From positions 1 to 60,918 of the IMG/VR virus record IMGVR_UViG_3300032242_001271: a DNA stretch of 60,918 nt, one strand, 5' to 3'. This DNA comes from a virus. Positions 38,601 through 48,141 of this stretch are shown one piece after another. A model generated the notes under the pieces. It had not been told where the DNA came from, searched no databases, and saw only the letters and a list, made by a program, of their open reading frames with translations. Both the position numbers and the translations under genes were made by a program. How positions within the stretch are numbered: position 1 is the first letter of the stretch; each line of letters begins with the position of its first letter.

Positions 38601-40817
38601 AGAGTTTAGCATATTAGTAATAGCAAATTGTAATGTCTCTTCCAAAATACCATCAATAATACACTCAGCATTATAATATTTATCAATAGTTTGAACAGGA
38701 AGAGTTCCTTGATTATAAACACAGCGAAACAAAACATCTATATCAACTATAGAAAGAGCATAATCAAACATTGCAAATTCTGAAATATAACCATTCAATA
38801 ATCTTACGCCAGCAGAATCCCCTAATGATGCACCAGCACCATCTCCACCAAAAGTAAAGCAAGGATCGCTGCTACTTATATTTTTAATAACAAATCCAGC
38901 ATCAAGATCAATTGTGCTATCAAATACACTATTGATATATAAAGATAATGATGATCCATTTTTAATTATTGCTATATGATTAACTGATGTATAATCTATA
39001 CTATTTACTGATTGTAAAGTTTTAATAGTTCCAGAATTATTTACTATTTTAATATTTAAATATAAAGAGCTTGATATATTAACAATCGAAGTTCTAATCG
39101 CTGTATCTCCCGAAACACGATCACCAAGCCAAAAAATAGTTTCGTTAGTATTATCTGTATAATTTTTTTTCAACCAAAAAGTATAAGTAAAATTAGAACT
39201 ATTATTAATAGTAGAAAGTTGATCTAAAGAAGAATTTGTCAGAGTTGAAGCTACAGCATATTTATCATTATTGAAAAAATGGGCTGCAGATAAATAATCA
39301 AATCCATAAGATGCGAAATAATCAAACTGATAATACGATGTCCCACCATATGTATTTGCCCCAGAAAAACCAAGAGCAACATTCCTAGCATCATCAGTTT
39401 TAAAGATTTCATTATAATCATGATAACCAGAATATAATAATGTACCAGTGCTACTATTAGTGGGCTCAGAAGTACCCATATCATAAAAATAGTATAAATT
39501 ATATTTTGCTTGCAATCTGTAATAATGATCAGTTTGCAAGCCAAAAGACATTTGATGTGTACCAGATCCAGCAGTTGAAGTATTAACTCTACCAGTAGAA
39601 TTTGTAGGAGATAAAGAGTTTGCTCTAATAGTATTTAAATTAAATGTGTTAGTTGCTGGATTTTGAACATAGTAAGAAGTTCCAGCAGTAATGCCCGTGG
39701 GAAGTGATCCAGAAGTATAAAATTTAACAAGCGTTCCAGCAGGAAGACCATGATTATTTAAAGTAATAACACAAGGTGTACCGTTACTTATAAGTACAGT
39801 AGGATTAACAGAAATCCTAGTACTTACATTGCCATTATTCACCCAAATTCCAGTGTTAGCGCTGGTAGTTGTGTTCAAGCTGACATAATGTGTGTCATCT
39901 ACAAATCGAACATACGCTCTAGTTCCGGGGGTAGCGTTTGATTTAAAATCAACAAAATGATCTAAAGATTTAACACTACACTTCATGTAATTGATAATAT
40001 CGTCAGTATATTGATTAGTAATATATTTGGCTTGATTACTGGAAATAATCCAATTATTGTCATTAGTTTGCCAAGAATAATATCCCATAGAAGCATCGGT
40101 AGTATCTGAGCTTGTAAAAAATCCTAAACTATTAGGGCTAGTTCTATTGAAAGTATCAATTAATCTTTTAGGTTCAAAAATTTGTTTATATCTAGAATCA
40201 ATAGCATCAGATAGAATACTATAATAGCCATCTTGTGCAGCTGGAAATTTAGAAGTACTTTCGCCATAAGCAAAACTTAATTTTTGTTTTCCTTGATCCT
40301 GAAGCCTTGTATTGTACCAAGTAATATTACTTGTACCTGAATAAGTTCCGCTCAGTAAAATTTTATAAATTGAACTATTATTAAGAGCAGTTTCTCTAAA
40401 ATAGTTCAAACAAAAATAATCAGTTGCAACTTCTTGAATATAATAAACTCTTCCAGCAGTAATACCTGTTGGCAATACTGAAGTCGTAGCAACTCCTGAT
40501 GAATACGTTGTAACAGTCGAAAAACTTACTGCAGTTCCAACCTTTAATCCATGAGCAGTAACATAAACTCTTTCATTAGCTATATCAAAAGAAGTAATAG
40601 AAGTTGAACTAGAAGAAGAATCAAAATTACTTTTATCAAACTTAATATACATTTGAGGATTACGATCAACAATTTGTTTTTCATAAGAATGAGTAGTTGT
40701 ATTAACTTTAATATTATTTAAAGAACGAAGATCTGACATCCAAGCAGTTACCTTAGGACGAACAATCTGAACATCATTCGATAGACTATCTTGAAAATGC
40801 TGTGAGACAGGAATCAT
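35658..40817 (-). CDS. Large distal tail / baseplate protein with two LamG-like domains
   Basis: 1719 residues. The N-terminal 50 residues (MIPVSQHFQDSLSNDVQIVR) and the C-terminal ending (DLITIDNFSDLGISNEKYWI) look like tail-tip assembly segments. Two LamG/concanavalin-like lectin domains are visible: about 555-715 (FTYTFWLKKN..., FAMFDYALSIVDID) and about 1165-1310 (STELFHFVDPSY..., FYNYALTDDR). These usually bind glycans. Tail-hub proteins next to the tape measure carry receptor-binding domains, so host recognition is likely. Confidence 0.8.
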   Translation of the reverse strand: MIPVSQHFQDSLSNDVQIVRPKVTAWMSDLRSLNNIKVNTTTHSYEKQIVDRNPQMYIKFDKSNFDSSSSSTSITSFDIANERVYVTAHGLKVGTAVSFSTVTTYSSGVATTSVLPTGITAGRVYYIQEVATDYFCLNYFRETALNNSSIYKILLSGTYSGTSNITWYNTRLQDQGKQKLSFAYGESTSKFPAAQDGYYSILSDAIDSRYKQIFEPKRLIDTFNRTSPNSLGFFTSSDTTDASMGYYSWQTNDNNWIISSNQAKYITNQYTDDIINYMKCSVKSLDHFVDFKSNATPGTRAYVRFVDDTHYVSLNTTTSANTGIWVNNGNVSTRISVNPTVLISNGTPCVITLNNHGLPAGTLVKFYTSGSLPTGITAGTSYYVQNPATNTFNLNTIRANSLSPTNSTGRVNTSTAGSGTHQMSFGLQTDHYYRLQAKYNLYYFYDMGTSEPTNSSTGTLLYSGYHDYNEIFKTDDARNVALGFSGANTYGGTSYYQFDYFASYGFDYLSAAHFFNNDKYAVASTLTNSSLDQLSTINNSSNFTYTFWLKKNYTDNTNETIFWLGDRVSGDTAIRTSIVNISSSLYLNIKIVNNSGTIKTLQSVNSIDYTSVNHIAIIKNGSSLSLYINSVFDSTIDLDAGFVIKNISSSDPCFTFGGDGAGASLGDSAGVRLLNGYISEFAMFDYALSIVDIDVLFRCVYNQGTLPVQTIDKYYNAECIIDGILEETLQFAITNMLNSHGNIIKANNDIYCMSANSDIFRMKANVTTELDKNFEDNYGWMSRVQSQNDKTFNYHDYVEIDFDNQKCNKILITTGYLNSAINTIDYIITKSDNTTIEGVGISFAGSSYIYINLDDTYIIKSVRIIPMTTVYPNDYARIYTINPIWEVDLSDYVVSYKVSKVRENFDASLPIGSTSANNGSLVLDNSNKDFNIFGDTLYGNYATPDVPFFISLDYELPEYGTNEEIVLAQEMYADTWSFNNSNMTVDVNFRDYSKYLQEKTLNGYIGQEITAGRGIMDMLLLAGFPRRKIVFNDKYENSILSDDPYVYMQLNETSSYLSSNSGKFQDQCGYVYMQDIYSSTKFSSSSIVGVTNKSLIYSEIIDVQDDANRPNYQNILSTFEPSYKEGSYKVGNTNPGTVDPYAVFSINSSGNEFRPIDTGSNSWSTELFHFVDPSYDTSSGVKNDIARSTNSSSRNSNYILQYECTSTQVKYYWSFYDTTNTIHTINSNWLDRAIPHLIDIKKIGGSSNIYNLYIDGILVSTMSPSVSIIPFTTTTGLINSFSLFDYNGYISNISFYNYALTDDRIAAHYISSSLVTLPTFKYIYAAKQTYWDAMLAIATADLGMFYFDEYGIFNYEYRNLLHDSKFNRYQNSQYNFSDSTDILNGKFNVEIQSNKVTVPVNKTEVKVNNTTALWSAPSGASLVVSTITQDVSPYSSSISLNLKNSLSGSDDIFWLGSGYVKIDNEIIKYKSFDGNNLNDIERGQFGTDIVWHKNGTLAREARYYNMIYSSSPAVSVKYPFITNTNVDIDLFYSNSYYTDIVVSANASSTAGTYVILQGTDLEKINQLFEIAGDIIGSNQSSELITNISRSINSNVRRYGIKELKIDSSYIQNKNYAQLVADFVIGYYTEPVRILNIEVLGVPHLQLGDLITIDNFSDLGISNEKYWITQNDIDYDGSIKQSLSLKAYTDTISPPKFVFGSGSYVPSTTNSGTIYFPSGF
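35680..35688 (-). promoter_or_regulatory. Extended -10 promoter-like site
   Basis: TGGTACAAT on the minus strand, 31 bases before the ATG at 35648, inside the end of the large tail gene. Confidence 0.4.
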
Positions 40818-41230
40818 GATTCCTCAAAACTCAGACTTAACTCCCAAATAAATATACCAGTATTAGGATCTCGTCTAGTTAAAGTCTCTGAATAAGCATC
40901 AACGAATACAGTGTATTCATTATATTCCCCGTTTCTGTGAAAAAAACGGAGAGTATGAGAGTCTTTAGACTCACCGAGGAGATTGTACATCTCAACTCTG
41001 GCGGCATAACCATCAATAGTGCAGGTGCTATCATCAGGAAGATACTTCCAAGAGGTAGCAAATTTATGTTTAATAGAGCGAATATACTTTTTCTTTGTAC
41101 CATTAGCAAGATCTACAGTAGTGGATCTTTCCTCACGATTAACGACAATAGGCGATCTACCTTGATCAGTAAGCTGCATATTATCAACCCAAATAGCTGC
41201 CGGGTAAAATAAAGTATTACCTGAACTCAT
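40814..41230 (-). CDS. Distal tail protein (small baseplate protein)
   Basis: 138 residues, beta-rich (NTLFYPAAIWVDNMQLT, KYIRSIKHKFATSWKYLP, LRFFHRNGEYNEYTVFVDAY). Lies directly after the tape measure and before the large hub protein, the usual place of the Dit-like protein. It overlaps both neighbours by 4 nt. Confidence 0.65.
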   Translation of the reverse strand: MSSGNTLFYPAAIWVDNMQLTDQGRSPIVVNREERSTTVDLANGTKKKYIRSIKHKFATSWKYLPDDSTCTIDGYAARVEMYNLLGESKDSHTLRFFHRNGEYNEYTVFVDAYSETLTRRDPNTGIFIWELSLSFEES

Positions 41231-44200
41231 TTAAGACTCCATCTATCATTATAAGATGATACCACTCTTTTCTGTTGCCCCGCAATTTTGCGTTCTTGAG
41301 GGACAACAGTCATATTATATTTAGTAGCCATCTCCTCAAACCATTTCTCTTCACCAATAAAGGTTTCAACACAGATATTAATATTAGAAGATGATCCACT
41401 ACCACCGGAAGATCCAGCGGGCATAGATGGGATAGACATATTTCCAGCATATCCAGCATTTACTGCATTATTAGCTTTGCTATTCATACCAAGTTGCGCT
41501 GCAGCAGCAGTAACATAAGCCATACTTGCTGCGCGATATTTTGGATCAGTAGATATAACAAATTCATTATATCCAGCCTCACCAATTTGAGCCAAAATCC
41601 CGCCCTTTTGATGTTCAACTAAACCACCGCCAGCAAATTTTTGCATGGTCCCAGACGTAGCATCATACATACCACCTGAGGCTTGACCGATATTATTTTC
41701 TTTCCAAGTTTTACCATTCGCCTCTACAGTATTCATCCACGCAAGAGGATCAAGATAATTGGCAGCATTTTCTACTGAACCCGTCTGGGCAATCAGATCA
41801 ACAATATCAAGACCTACATAGCCATTTTGCGAATTTCTCTTGAAAAAGGCGTTAATCTTATCAATCTGCACTTTAAGTTTTGAAGTATCAGCATCAATAA
41901 CAATAGTTTTTCCATTAGGCAAAGTATAAACAGCATAGCCAAGTTCATTAATTTTAGTGACATAATCTTGGGCAGCTACAGTTCCGGGCTTAATATTATG
42001 ACTCAACATATCATCTAAAAGATCTTGAGCAGTCTTGAAAGTTTTTCTATTTCCCTCAATAATTTTGCCATTATTATCAATCAAAGTATTAGTCATATTG
42101 CCGTTTTTATCTTTAATAAATTCAGCAGTCATGCCATACTGGCTGACCATTTTACCATTATGCTCTGTCCATCTAGTCCCTTCTTTATCAACAAAAATTT
42201 CTGCTGTATCGCTGGTTTTTCTGATATCAGAAAGCTTTGCTTGATTGAAAAGATATGTAGCGCCTTCCATTTGTACTAATTCATTTTTATATGAAGCAGC
42301 TTCTTTTTGATCTGTATCATTAAAATATGCAAATGTTTGAAGTCGATCAACTTGTCTTTGAGTCATAGCTTTTTTATACAATTCTGTGCCCTGATTTACA
42401 TAATTTCCAGTGGCAATTTGATTTTTGATTATATTAATTTTATCTTGTTCAGCCTCATTTTTTGCTCCAGCTCCAGCATTTTTATATTTTTTATTCAACT
42501 CATCTTTTTTATCTTTGGCATCTTTAGCAGCTTTATCCGCATCTGCAGCAGAAGAGTCGGTAGGAATGTTACTATCTGAAGCAGCATTATCACCGCCATT
42601 TCCACCGCCGCCACCACCACCTCCGCCTCCGCCAGTAGCAGCTTGAAGCATTGCTATTGTTTCAGGAGTAGCAAATCCTTGCATCCAAGCAGTAGCAGCA
42701 TCTTCACCACTCTTACGATACTTTTCTAAAGCATCATCATTAGCTTTTTGGAAAACCTCTGCCATTCTAGCAACAGCATCCTTGGAATACTCAGGCCATT
42801 TTCCACCGTTAGTCTGAACTAGGGCATTAATCTGGTCAAGCATCGTTTGGAATTCTCCAACTGTTGCCGGGCTATATGAAGTAATCAACGATAATGCATC
42901 ATCAAATGATGCCTTTCTAATATCATATGCTTCACTAGCAGCTTGCTTTTCATCAGAAATTTTTTCTTTTAGATCATCTCTATTAATACCAACTAACTCT
43001 TTACCTCTTTGAATTTCAAGATCAGTTAAACTTTTATTGAAGTCAATAGTTCCCTGCTGCTGTTGAATATCCAGCATACGAGCATCATCATATCTTCCCT
43101 CATAAATTGCCTTGAGTCTTTCATTTTTATAATTGGTTTTATCGACTTCACGTTGAGCAAGTAACTCTTTCTTTTTAGCAATATACTGCTCAGTTTGATA
43201 GGCTCTTTCTTCATTTTTAATTTGCTTATCAATAGCTTTACTTTTATCATCAAAAGCTTTTTGCTCAGCCTTATTGGCATCTTCAACTGCTTTAGATGCC
43301 TGTTTAACAATAGTAGCTTTCTCTTTATCAAGTTCACTATAAACAGAAGTAACCCACTCTTTAACCCAACTTTTACCAGATCCACCAGCACCACTAGCAA
43401 TATTGTCGCCAAGTACTTCTCCTAATTGCTGGCCAGCTTTTTCTGCAGCAGGCTTGGATTTATCTACAGGACCTCCAGAGCCAAATGCTCCACCAAGACC
43501 AGATCTAAATGTTTTATCTAAACTATCAACTATTCCCGGATCTTTTGCAAAATCTTTGATAGCATTAGCTGTATTATTTAAAGTTTTAGAAGTACCTTTG
43601 AAAAATCCTCCAAGAAGGGGGATATCAGAAAGCGCCGAAGCACCATTGGCAAGTATTTGAAAAGCCTGAGAAACCATCCAAGCTATATTAGATACAACAG
43701 CTTGTGCTCCAATAACAACTGGTCTTACAGCTTCATAAAAATATGCAGCGAATGCTAATATAGCACCTGCGAAATCACGGTTAATTAAGTTTTTAAAAAT
43801 TAAAATACCATCTCTTATGGCGTAAATAAATCTTTCAAAAACTGGTTTCATAAAATTAATAAATTTAGCAAATTCTTGTGCAAACATTCCAATAATACTT
43901 GCAACTCCACCAATCATTCTTCCAACTACAGAGAAAGCCGAACCTGTTCCACTGGCAGCACCTTTCACTCCCCCAAGTCCCGTCATAATTTTACCGAACA
44001 TAGAGAAAACACTTGCGAAAGCATTCTTTACTTCATTAAACCCATTCTTCAATGCATCAATTCCGGGTTGCATAGAAGGTCTAATTTCTTTCCAATGATC
44101 CTTCAAAACTTTCACTGCAAGAGCAACGACAGCGATAGTAGCACCAATAGCCAACATAACTGGAATACCAATACCAGTAGACGCTATAGCTCCATCAGTA

Positions 44201-46278
44201 GCTGCTGCTGCAGTAGTAGCAGATTCTGCTTCAATATCCATAGCAGCAGCAACTTCAAGTTCTCCAGCAGCCTCTCCTTGAGAAACTCCAGCAGATCTTA
44301 ATTTAGACTGATATAAAACATTATATGCTTTATTTTCCGCTTTAAGAGAGGCAATCTTTGCATCTTCAGCAGCAGTCGATTCAGCCGAAACAATCGAGCC
44401 CTTAGTTGGTATATCTTCACCTTCAGCATGATATGTTCTTTTAAAATGAGCCCCTTTTACTGGATTATATGTTAAGTTATTTTTTACACTATAGCCAGCC
44501 ATTTCAGCAGATTGTTTACTTATAGCAGCAGTTTGTTCAGAAAATAATATTATATTTTCTTTTATTAATGTATTTTCTTCTTCTAAAGCAATGATTTGCT
44601 CTTGCTTAGATTTAACATCAGAGCTTGCAGCAACATTTGCCTCTTCAATTATTTTTATACTTTGCGTTTGAGATAGATTTGCTTGCTCCTGAGCAGTTGC
44701 TAATCTTTCAGTAGCGACAGTTTGTTTTTGAGTAGCTTCTAATTTTATTTTATCAACAGGACTTAACTTTTCTGCATCTTTCATTCCTAAATTTTTAGGT
44801 AAAATAAAAGATGCACCTTTGGCAAGAAAACCAAAGGCCATTTTCACCTGACCAAGTGCGTAGGTTATTGGACCAATAGCAGCAAGAAGAGCGCCAAAAG
44901 AAACAACAGCAATCTTTACACCTCTTGGAAGAGTATTAAAAATTTTCAAGAATGAAGCTATTTTTTCTGCTACTATAGTCATAGCGGGAGCTATCATATC
45001 TCCTAAATCTCTAGAGATTTGAGAAAATTGAGCACGCATAATTTTAAGACCCGTACCCGGATCTTTTCTAATTTCCGCAGCAGCTTTATTGAAACGATCA
45101 ACACTATTAACTGAATAACCACTAACCTGTCCAGAAGCAAGCATTGCTTTGGCCCAACCAGACTGAACTGATTCCGCTTCTTTAGTAGTAACAACACCAT
45201 CAGCAGTAATCTGATTTAGCTCTTTAACACCCTGAGACATATCTTTCAACATGGCCAAAATTCTTGGTCCCTGTCTAGGAGCAAGTTCAGACATAAGCTT
45301 AGTTTGAGATTCAGCATTTAAATTAGTAAATTGTAAAGCAGAAGCTGCAAGTCGTTTGTTACCATCTTCAGCTTTACCGCTCATATCAAAAAAATTAATA
45401 CCAAGATCTTTAATAACAGAATTAATTTTTTTAGTAGGATCATCAAGCTTCATCAAAACAAGCTTAAGTGAGTTAGCTCCTTCAGATGCATCAATACCTT
45501 GAGTACTCATAGCAGAAAGAGCTGCGGCAGTACCTGCTGCATCAAAGCCCATTGTCTTCATCAAAGCGGAGATTTGAGGAAGTGATTGAGCTAGATCTTT
45601 CATACTCAAAGTAGTATCATCAACAATAGCACTCAATTGGGCCATAATTCTACTAGTAGCATCAATGCTTCCGCCACCAAAAGTTGCCATAATTTGTCTA
45701 TATAGAGTCAAAGAAGATTGAGCATCCATTTGAGTGACCATAGAAAACTTAGCAACTTCTGTAGCTAATTTATTAATATCACTTCCATGCATACCCAAGG
45801 CAGCAGTTTCAGCCATCAAACCAGCGGCGGCATTCGTAGAAAGACCAAAAGAGTTACTTAATTGATCAATTTGATCTTTAAACTTAGCATAATCACCAGT
45901 ATATTGTGTAACTCTCTTAAGCTGAATCATTTGACTATTGAAAGACTCAAAAGCACTTACGCTTGCTTTGCCAATTCCACTCAGAGTAGCCGTCAAGGCA
46001 AGAGATAGTGACCTACCAGCATTTGACATAGTACGGCCGTCTTGCATCCATTTATCTGATGCCTTAGACATAGTATCTTTAAGATTATTTACAGCATTTC
46101 CCAGAGATGCCATACTGCTAGTAGCACTAGAGTCAATATTAGCTTTAATAGGAGGAGAATTATTGAGAGCTTTAGCAGAATCACCTATTTTTTGATATGT
46201 TGCAGCAACATTATCGCCACCACTCTGGGTAAATTCTGTATGTACACCAATTCTTACATTGTCATCAGATGCACTCAT
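41227..46278 (-). CDS. Tape measure protein
   Basis: About 1683 residues starting MSASDDNVRI (in-frame ATG; a GTG three codons upstream is the alternative). Largest gene after the hub protein. N-terminal coiled-coil and GDSAKALNNS region, then ITADGVVTTKEAESVQ and PAMTIVAEKIASFLK typical of the phage tail tape measure family, followed by hydrophobic helices around the middle (IGIPVMLAIGATIAVVALAV), an 11-glycine tract at about 42,595-42,630, and a C-terminal GGIxxKxA-type region. It sets tail length and may enter the host membrane. It follows the chaperone pair. Confidence 0.9.
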   Translation of the reverse strand: MSASDDNVRIGVHTEFTQSGGDNVAATYQKIGDSAKALNNSPPIKANIDSSATSSMASLGNAVNNLKDTMSKASDKWMQDGRTMSNAGRSLSLALTATLSGIGKASVSAFESFNSQMIQLKRVTQYTGDYAKFKDQIDQLSNSFGLSTNAAAGLMAETAALGMHGSDINKLATEVAKFSMVTQMDAQSSLTLYRQIMATFGGGSIDATSRIMAQLSAIVDDTTLSMKDLAQSLPQISALMKTMGFDAAGTAAALSAMSTQGIDASEGANSLKLVLMKLDDPTKKINSVIKDLGINFFDMSGKAEDGNKRLAASALQFTNLNAESQTKLMSELAPRQGPRILAMLKDMSQGVKELNQITADGVVTTKEAESVQSGWAKAMLASGQVSGYSVNSVDRFNKAAAEIRKDPGTGLKIMRAQFSQISRDLGDMIAPAMTIVAEKIASFLKIFNTLPRGVKIAVVSFGALLAAIGPITYALGQVKMAFGFLAKGASFILPKNLGMKDAEKLSPVDKIKLEATQKQTVATERLATAQEQANLSQTQSIKIIEEANVAASSDVKSKQEQIIALEEENTLIKENIILFSEQTAAISKQSAEMAGYSVKNNLTYNPVKGAHFKRTYHAEGEDIPTKGSIVSAESTAAEDAKIASLKAENKAYNVLYQSKLRSAGVSQGEAAGELEVAAAMDIEAESATTAAAATDGAIASTGIGIPVMLAIGATIAVVALAVKVLKDHWKEIRPSMQPGIDALKNGFNEVKNAFASVFSMFGKIMTGLGGVKGAASGTGSAFSVVGRMIGGVASIIGMFAQEFAKFINFMKPVFERFIYAIRDGILIFKNLINRDFAGAILAFAAYFYEAVRPVVIGAQAVVSNIAWMVSQAFQILANGASALSDIPLLGGFFKGTSKTLNNTANAIKDFAKDPGIVDSLDKTFRSGLGGAFGSGGPVDKSKPAAEKAGQQLGEVLGDNIASGAGGSGKSWVKEWVTSVYSELDKEKATIVKQASKAVEDANKAEQKAFDDKSKAIDKQIKNEERAYQTEQYIAKKKELLAQREVDKTNYKNERLKAIYEGRYDDARMLDIQQQQGTIDFNKSLTDLEIQRGKELVGINRDDLKEKISDEKQAASEAYDIRKASFDDALSLITSYSPATVGEFQTMLDQINALVQTNGGKWPEYSKDAVARMAEVFQKANDDALEKYRKSGEDAATAWMQGFATPETIAMLQAATGGGGGGGGGGGNGGDNAASDSNIPTDSSAADADKAAKDAKDKKDELNKKYKNAGAGAKNEAEQDKINIIKNQIATGNYVNQGTELYKKAMTQRQVDRLQTFAYFNDTDQKEAASYKNELVQMEGATYLFNQAKLSDIRKTSDTAEIFVDKEGTRWTEHNGKMVSQYGMTAEFIKDKNGNMTNTLIDNNGKIIEGNRKTFKTAQDLLDDMLSHNIKPGTVAAQDYVTKINELGYAVYTLPNGKTIVIDADTSKLKVQIDKINAFFKRNSQNGYVGLDIVDLIAQTGSVENAANYLDPLAWMNTVEANGKTWKENNIGQASGGMYDATSGTMQKFAGGGLVEHQKGGILAQIGEAGYNEFVISTDPKYRAASMAYVTAAAAQLGMNSKANNAVNAGYAGNMSIPSMPAGSSGGSGSSSNINICVETFIGEEKWFEEMATKYNMTVVPQERKIAGQQKRVVSSYNDRWSLK

Positions 46279-46310
46279 ATAACTCACTCACTAGTAAAGA
46301 TCTAAAGTTC

Positions 46311-46966
46311 CTATTCAATTATAGAATAACCAAGATTTATAGGCAAGGAAGCGGCCTGTTCTTCGCCAAAAATAGGCTCTACTTCACCACCGACTTGTGG
46401 ATCAACTTGCCAAGCCTTTAGATGATGCTTATCACCAGATGAACTATCTCCATCATCACTAACATCAGCACCCATAGCGGCAGCCATTGTTTTCAATAAT
46501 CTATTATTTTTTTCAATAGTAGTTTCGTAAAGTTGAACTAATTCATCCAAAGATATACTTTCTTCCATATGAAGAAAACTAACCCATGCTCCACACTCGC
46601 AAAAAACTTCTGATTCCAAGTCAATCAGGGGGATATCATCAAAAGTCAGATCAGAATCTGACTCCCCTCCTATACGTTTGGGTCAGTACCCATTCCAGCT
46701 GCAACAAGTTGATTAAATGACTTAATATCAATCAGATCCTCAAGTGTTTCATGATCAGCAGCAAGTTCGGGCTCAATCTTTTCAAGAATAATAGCGGCAG
46801 CCTGAACCATAAGATCGACTGATTTCTCATCATCTGTTGACTCATTCATATCTTTCATGACAATATTGAGGCTCCTAAGTTGACGAAGAGATACAGGATA
46901 AATAGTTCTTGTCTTATCTGCAAAAGCAATCTCCACTCCGGGGCGGATATTGTTAAGTTTAGCCAT
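46311..46966 (-). CDS. Tail assembly chaperone GT fusion via -1 frameshift
   Basis: Product of a -1 ribosomal frameshift at 46676-46682. The heptamer C-CCA-AAC (CCCAAAC) is in the correct zero-frame phase (GAC CCA AAC GTA TAG), three codons before the first stop. The shifted frame continues through PKRIGGESDSDLTFDDIPLI to a 102-codon T-like domain ending SLPINLGYSIIE at 46311. This is the classical lambda G/GT arrangement, which chaperones the tape measure. Confidence 0.85.
46670..46966 (-). CDS. Tail assembly chaperone G-like protein
   Basis: 98 residues (MAKLNNIRPGVEIAFADKTR...). Small, acidic, helical (KSVDLMVQAAAIILEKIE), upstream of the tape measure. It terminates just after the slippery heptamer at 46676-46682, so most ribosomes make this form. 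Confidence 0.85.
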   Translation of the reverse strand: MAKLNNIRPGVEIAFADKTRTIYPVSLRQLRSLNIVMKDMNESTDDEKSVDLMVQAAAIILEKIEPELAADHETLEDLIDIKSFNQLVAAGMGTDPNV

Positions 46967-46993
46967 ATTAAAGTGCTCCTATAGTAGAATCAT

Positions 46994-47002
46994 ATTATAA
47001 CA
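46994..47002 (-). promoter_or_regulatory. Extended -10 promoter after the major tail terminator
   Basis: TGTTATAAT on the minus strand, directly after the terminator at 47006-47029 and 28 bases before the chaperone ATG. This would restart moderate transcription of chaperone and tape measure after the strongly terminated tail protein gene. Confidence 0.55.
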
Positions 47003-47005
47003 CAA

Positions 47006-47029
47006 AAGGGCGAGCTTTCGCTCGCCCTT
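47006..47029 (-). terminator. Terminator after major tail protein
   Basis: Perfect 10-bp stem AAGGGCGAGC / GCTCGCCCTT with a 4-base loop, followed on the minus strand by TTTTGTGTT. It separates the major tail protein from the tail chaperones. Confidence 0.85.
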
Positions 47030-47056
47030 CAGTATTATTAAGTTTTATTAAGTTAA

Positions 47057-47620
47057 TCAGACAAGTGAGTCAGTGATCGTACCATATTCCTTGCCAGTTT
47101 GTGACTGGTTTGGAAGGATACGGAAATCTACAGGGAACGAAACAGCCTCAGAGCGCTTCAACTTATGAGCACTTGATGAGAATTGAACTGCACGCCAGCA
47201 CTCATAAGTACGTGAGTACGTCTTAGTTGCAGTTGAATTAGGTGCAGTACCAACTACACGAATGTAGTTTTCAGCGGGGTAAACTGACTGAATACCGATA
47301 GCAAGAGTCTTGCTGACACCAGCAGTAGTGCTAATAGCGTTGGAAGAAATATAGTTCCATGATCGTGAAAGATTCTCAAGAGTAGCCTCTGCAAGACTCG
47401 TCTTAAGAGTAACCTTGATCTTTTCAGTAATAATGCGAGCAGCATCACCGAACTGATCAATTTCAATCTCAACCATCGTGGGTTCCCAAGCGATTTCGAC
47501 ACCATTCATCGTACCGCCAAGATCAACGGCGGTGCTGAAATCAGAAGAAGTTCCATAGGTATTAGGACCTAAAGAGATCTTTCCTTCGCCAGTAATAATA
47601 TTAGAAAACGTAACTGCCAT
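47057..47620 (-). CDS. Major tail protein
   Basis: 187 residues starting MAVTFSNIIT; GGAGG lies 11 nt upstream and the alternative GTG is too close to it. The body is beta-rich (VEIDQFGDAARIITEKIKVT, AISTTAGVSKTLAIGIQSVY, VSFPVDFRILPNQ) and matches tail tube proteins of siphoviruses in size and place between the tail terminator and the chaperones. It forms the tail tube. Strong ribosome site plus a terminator predict high expression. Confidence 0.8.
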   Translation of the reverse strand: MAVTFSNIITGEGKISLGPNTYGTSSDFSTAVDLGGTMNGVEIAWEPTMVEIEIDQFGDAARIITEKIKVTLKTSLAEATLENLSRSWNYISSNAISTTAGVSKTLAIGIQSVYPAENYIRVVGTAPNSTATKTYSRTYECWRAVQFSSSAHKLKRSEAVSFPVDFRILPNQSQTGKEYGTITDSLV

Positions 47621-47727
47621 TTTAAATGACACCTCCTTATTTAGATATAAATAAAAAACAAATTTTTAGAGCTTATATTCAAGCTTTGCTCTAGGTAAAT
47701 ATTATCCTTTACCCTCTTATAAAGCAA

Positions 47728-48141
47728 CTATAGGGGAATATATCCAACATCAAAAACACGGCTAATACAGGTCAATCCCTCACGCTCTAAAGCCGGGGAC
47801 ATCGAGCCACTATTAAGCTTAGACCAACAAAGGCGATAATTAGAAATAGGGTTAGTAATCAATGTTTTGATATATAACACATTATCTCCAATATTTAAAA
47901 ATTCTTCTATTTTATAGGCAATATTTTTCGCTCTTGAAAGATCATTATCATAAATATAATAAGTTAAAATAGAATCTTTTAGCCAATATTCCTCCGCACT
48001 TCGTGTAGAAGGAGAGTCAATCCAAGTGATAAATGGTGCCTGATAATCCCTATAAGCATTCATAGGATATAAATCAACATCAGCAAATCCTTGAAGAGCT
48101 AGATAAGTTTTCAATGCAGGGTTAATATCTAAAGAAATCAT
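47728..48141 (-). CDS. Tail terminator protein
   Basis: 137 residues starting MISLDINPALKTYLALQGF. Alpha/beta layout (WIDSPSTRSAEEYWLKDSIL, YIYDNDLSRAKNIAYKIEEF) in the position between the HK97 gp10-like protein and the major tail protein, where tail terminator or completion proteins lie. The family call is by position and general shape. Confidence 0.65.
   Translation of the reverse strand: MISLDINPALKTYLALQGFADVDLYPMNAYRDYQAPFITWIDSPSTRSAEEYWLKDSILTYYIYDNDLSRAKNIAYKIEEFLNIGDNVLYIKTLITNPISNYRLCWSKLNSGSMSPALEREGLTCISRVFDVGYIPL

Noticed and set aside
46311-46619. Separate gene for the T-like chaperone domain
   Set aside because: It would need a TTG start without a ribosome binding site; the in-phase CCCAAAC heptamer explains its expression as a fusion.
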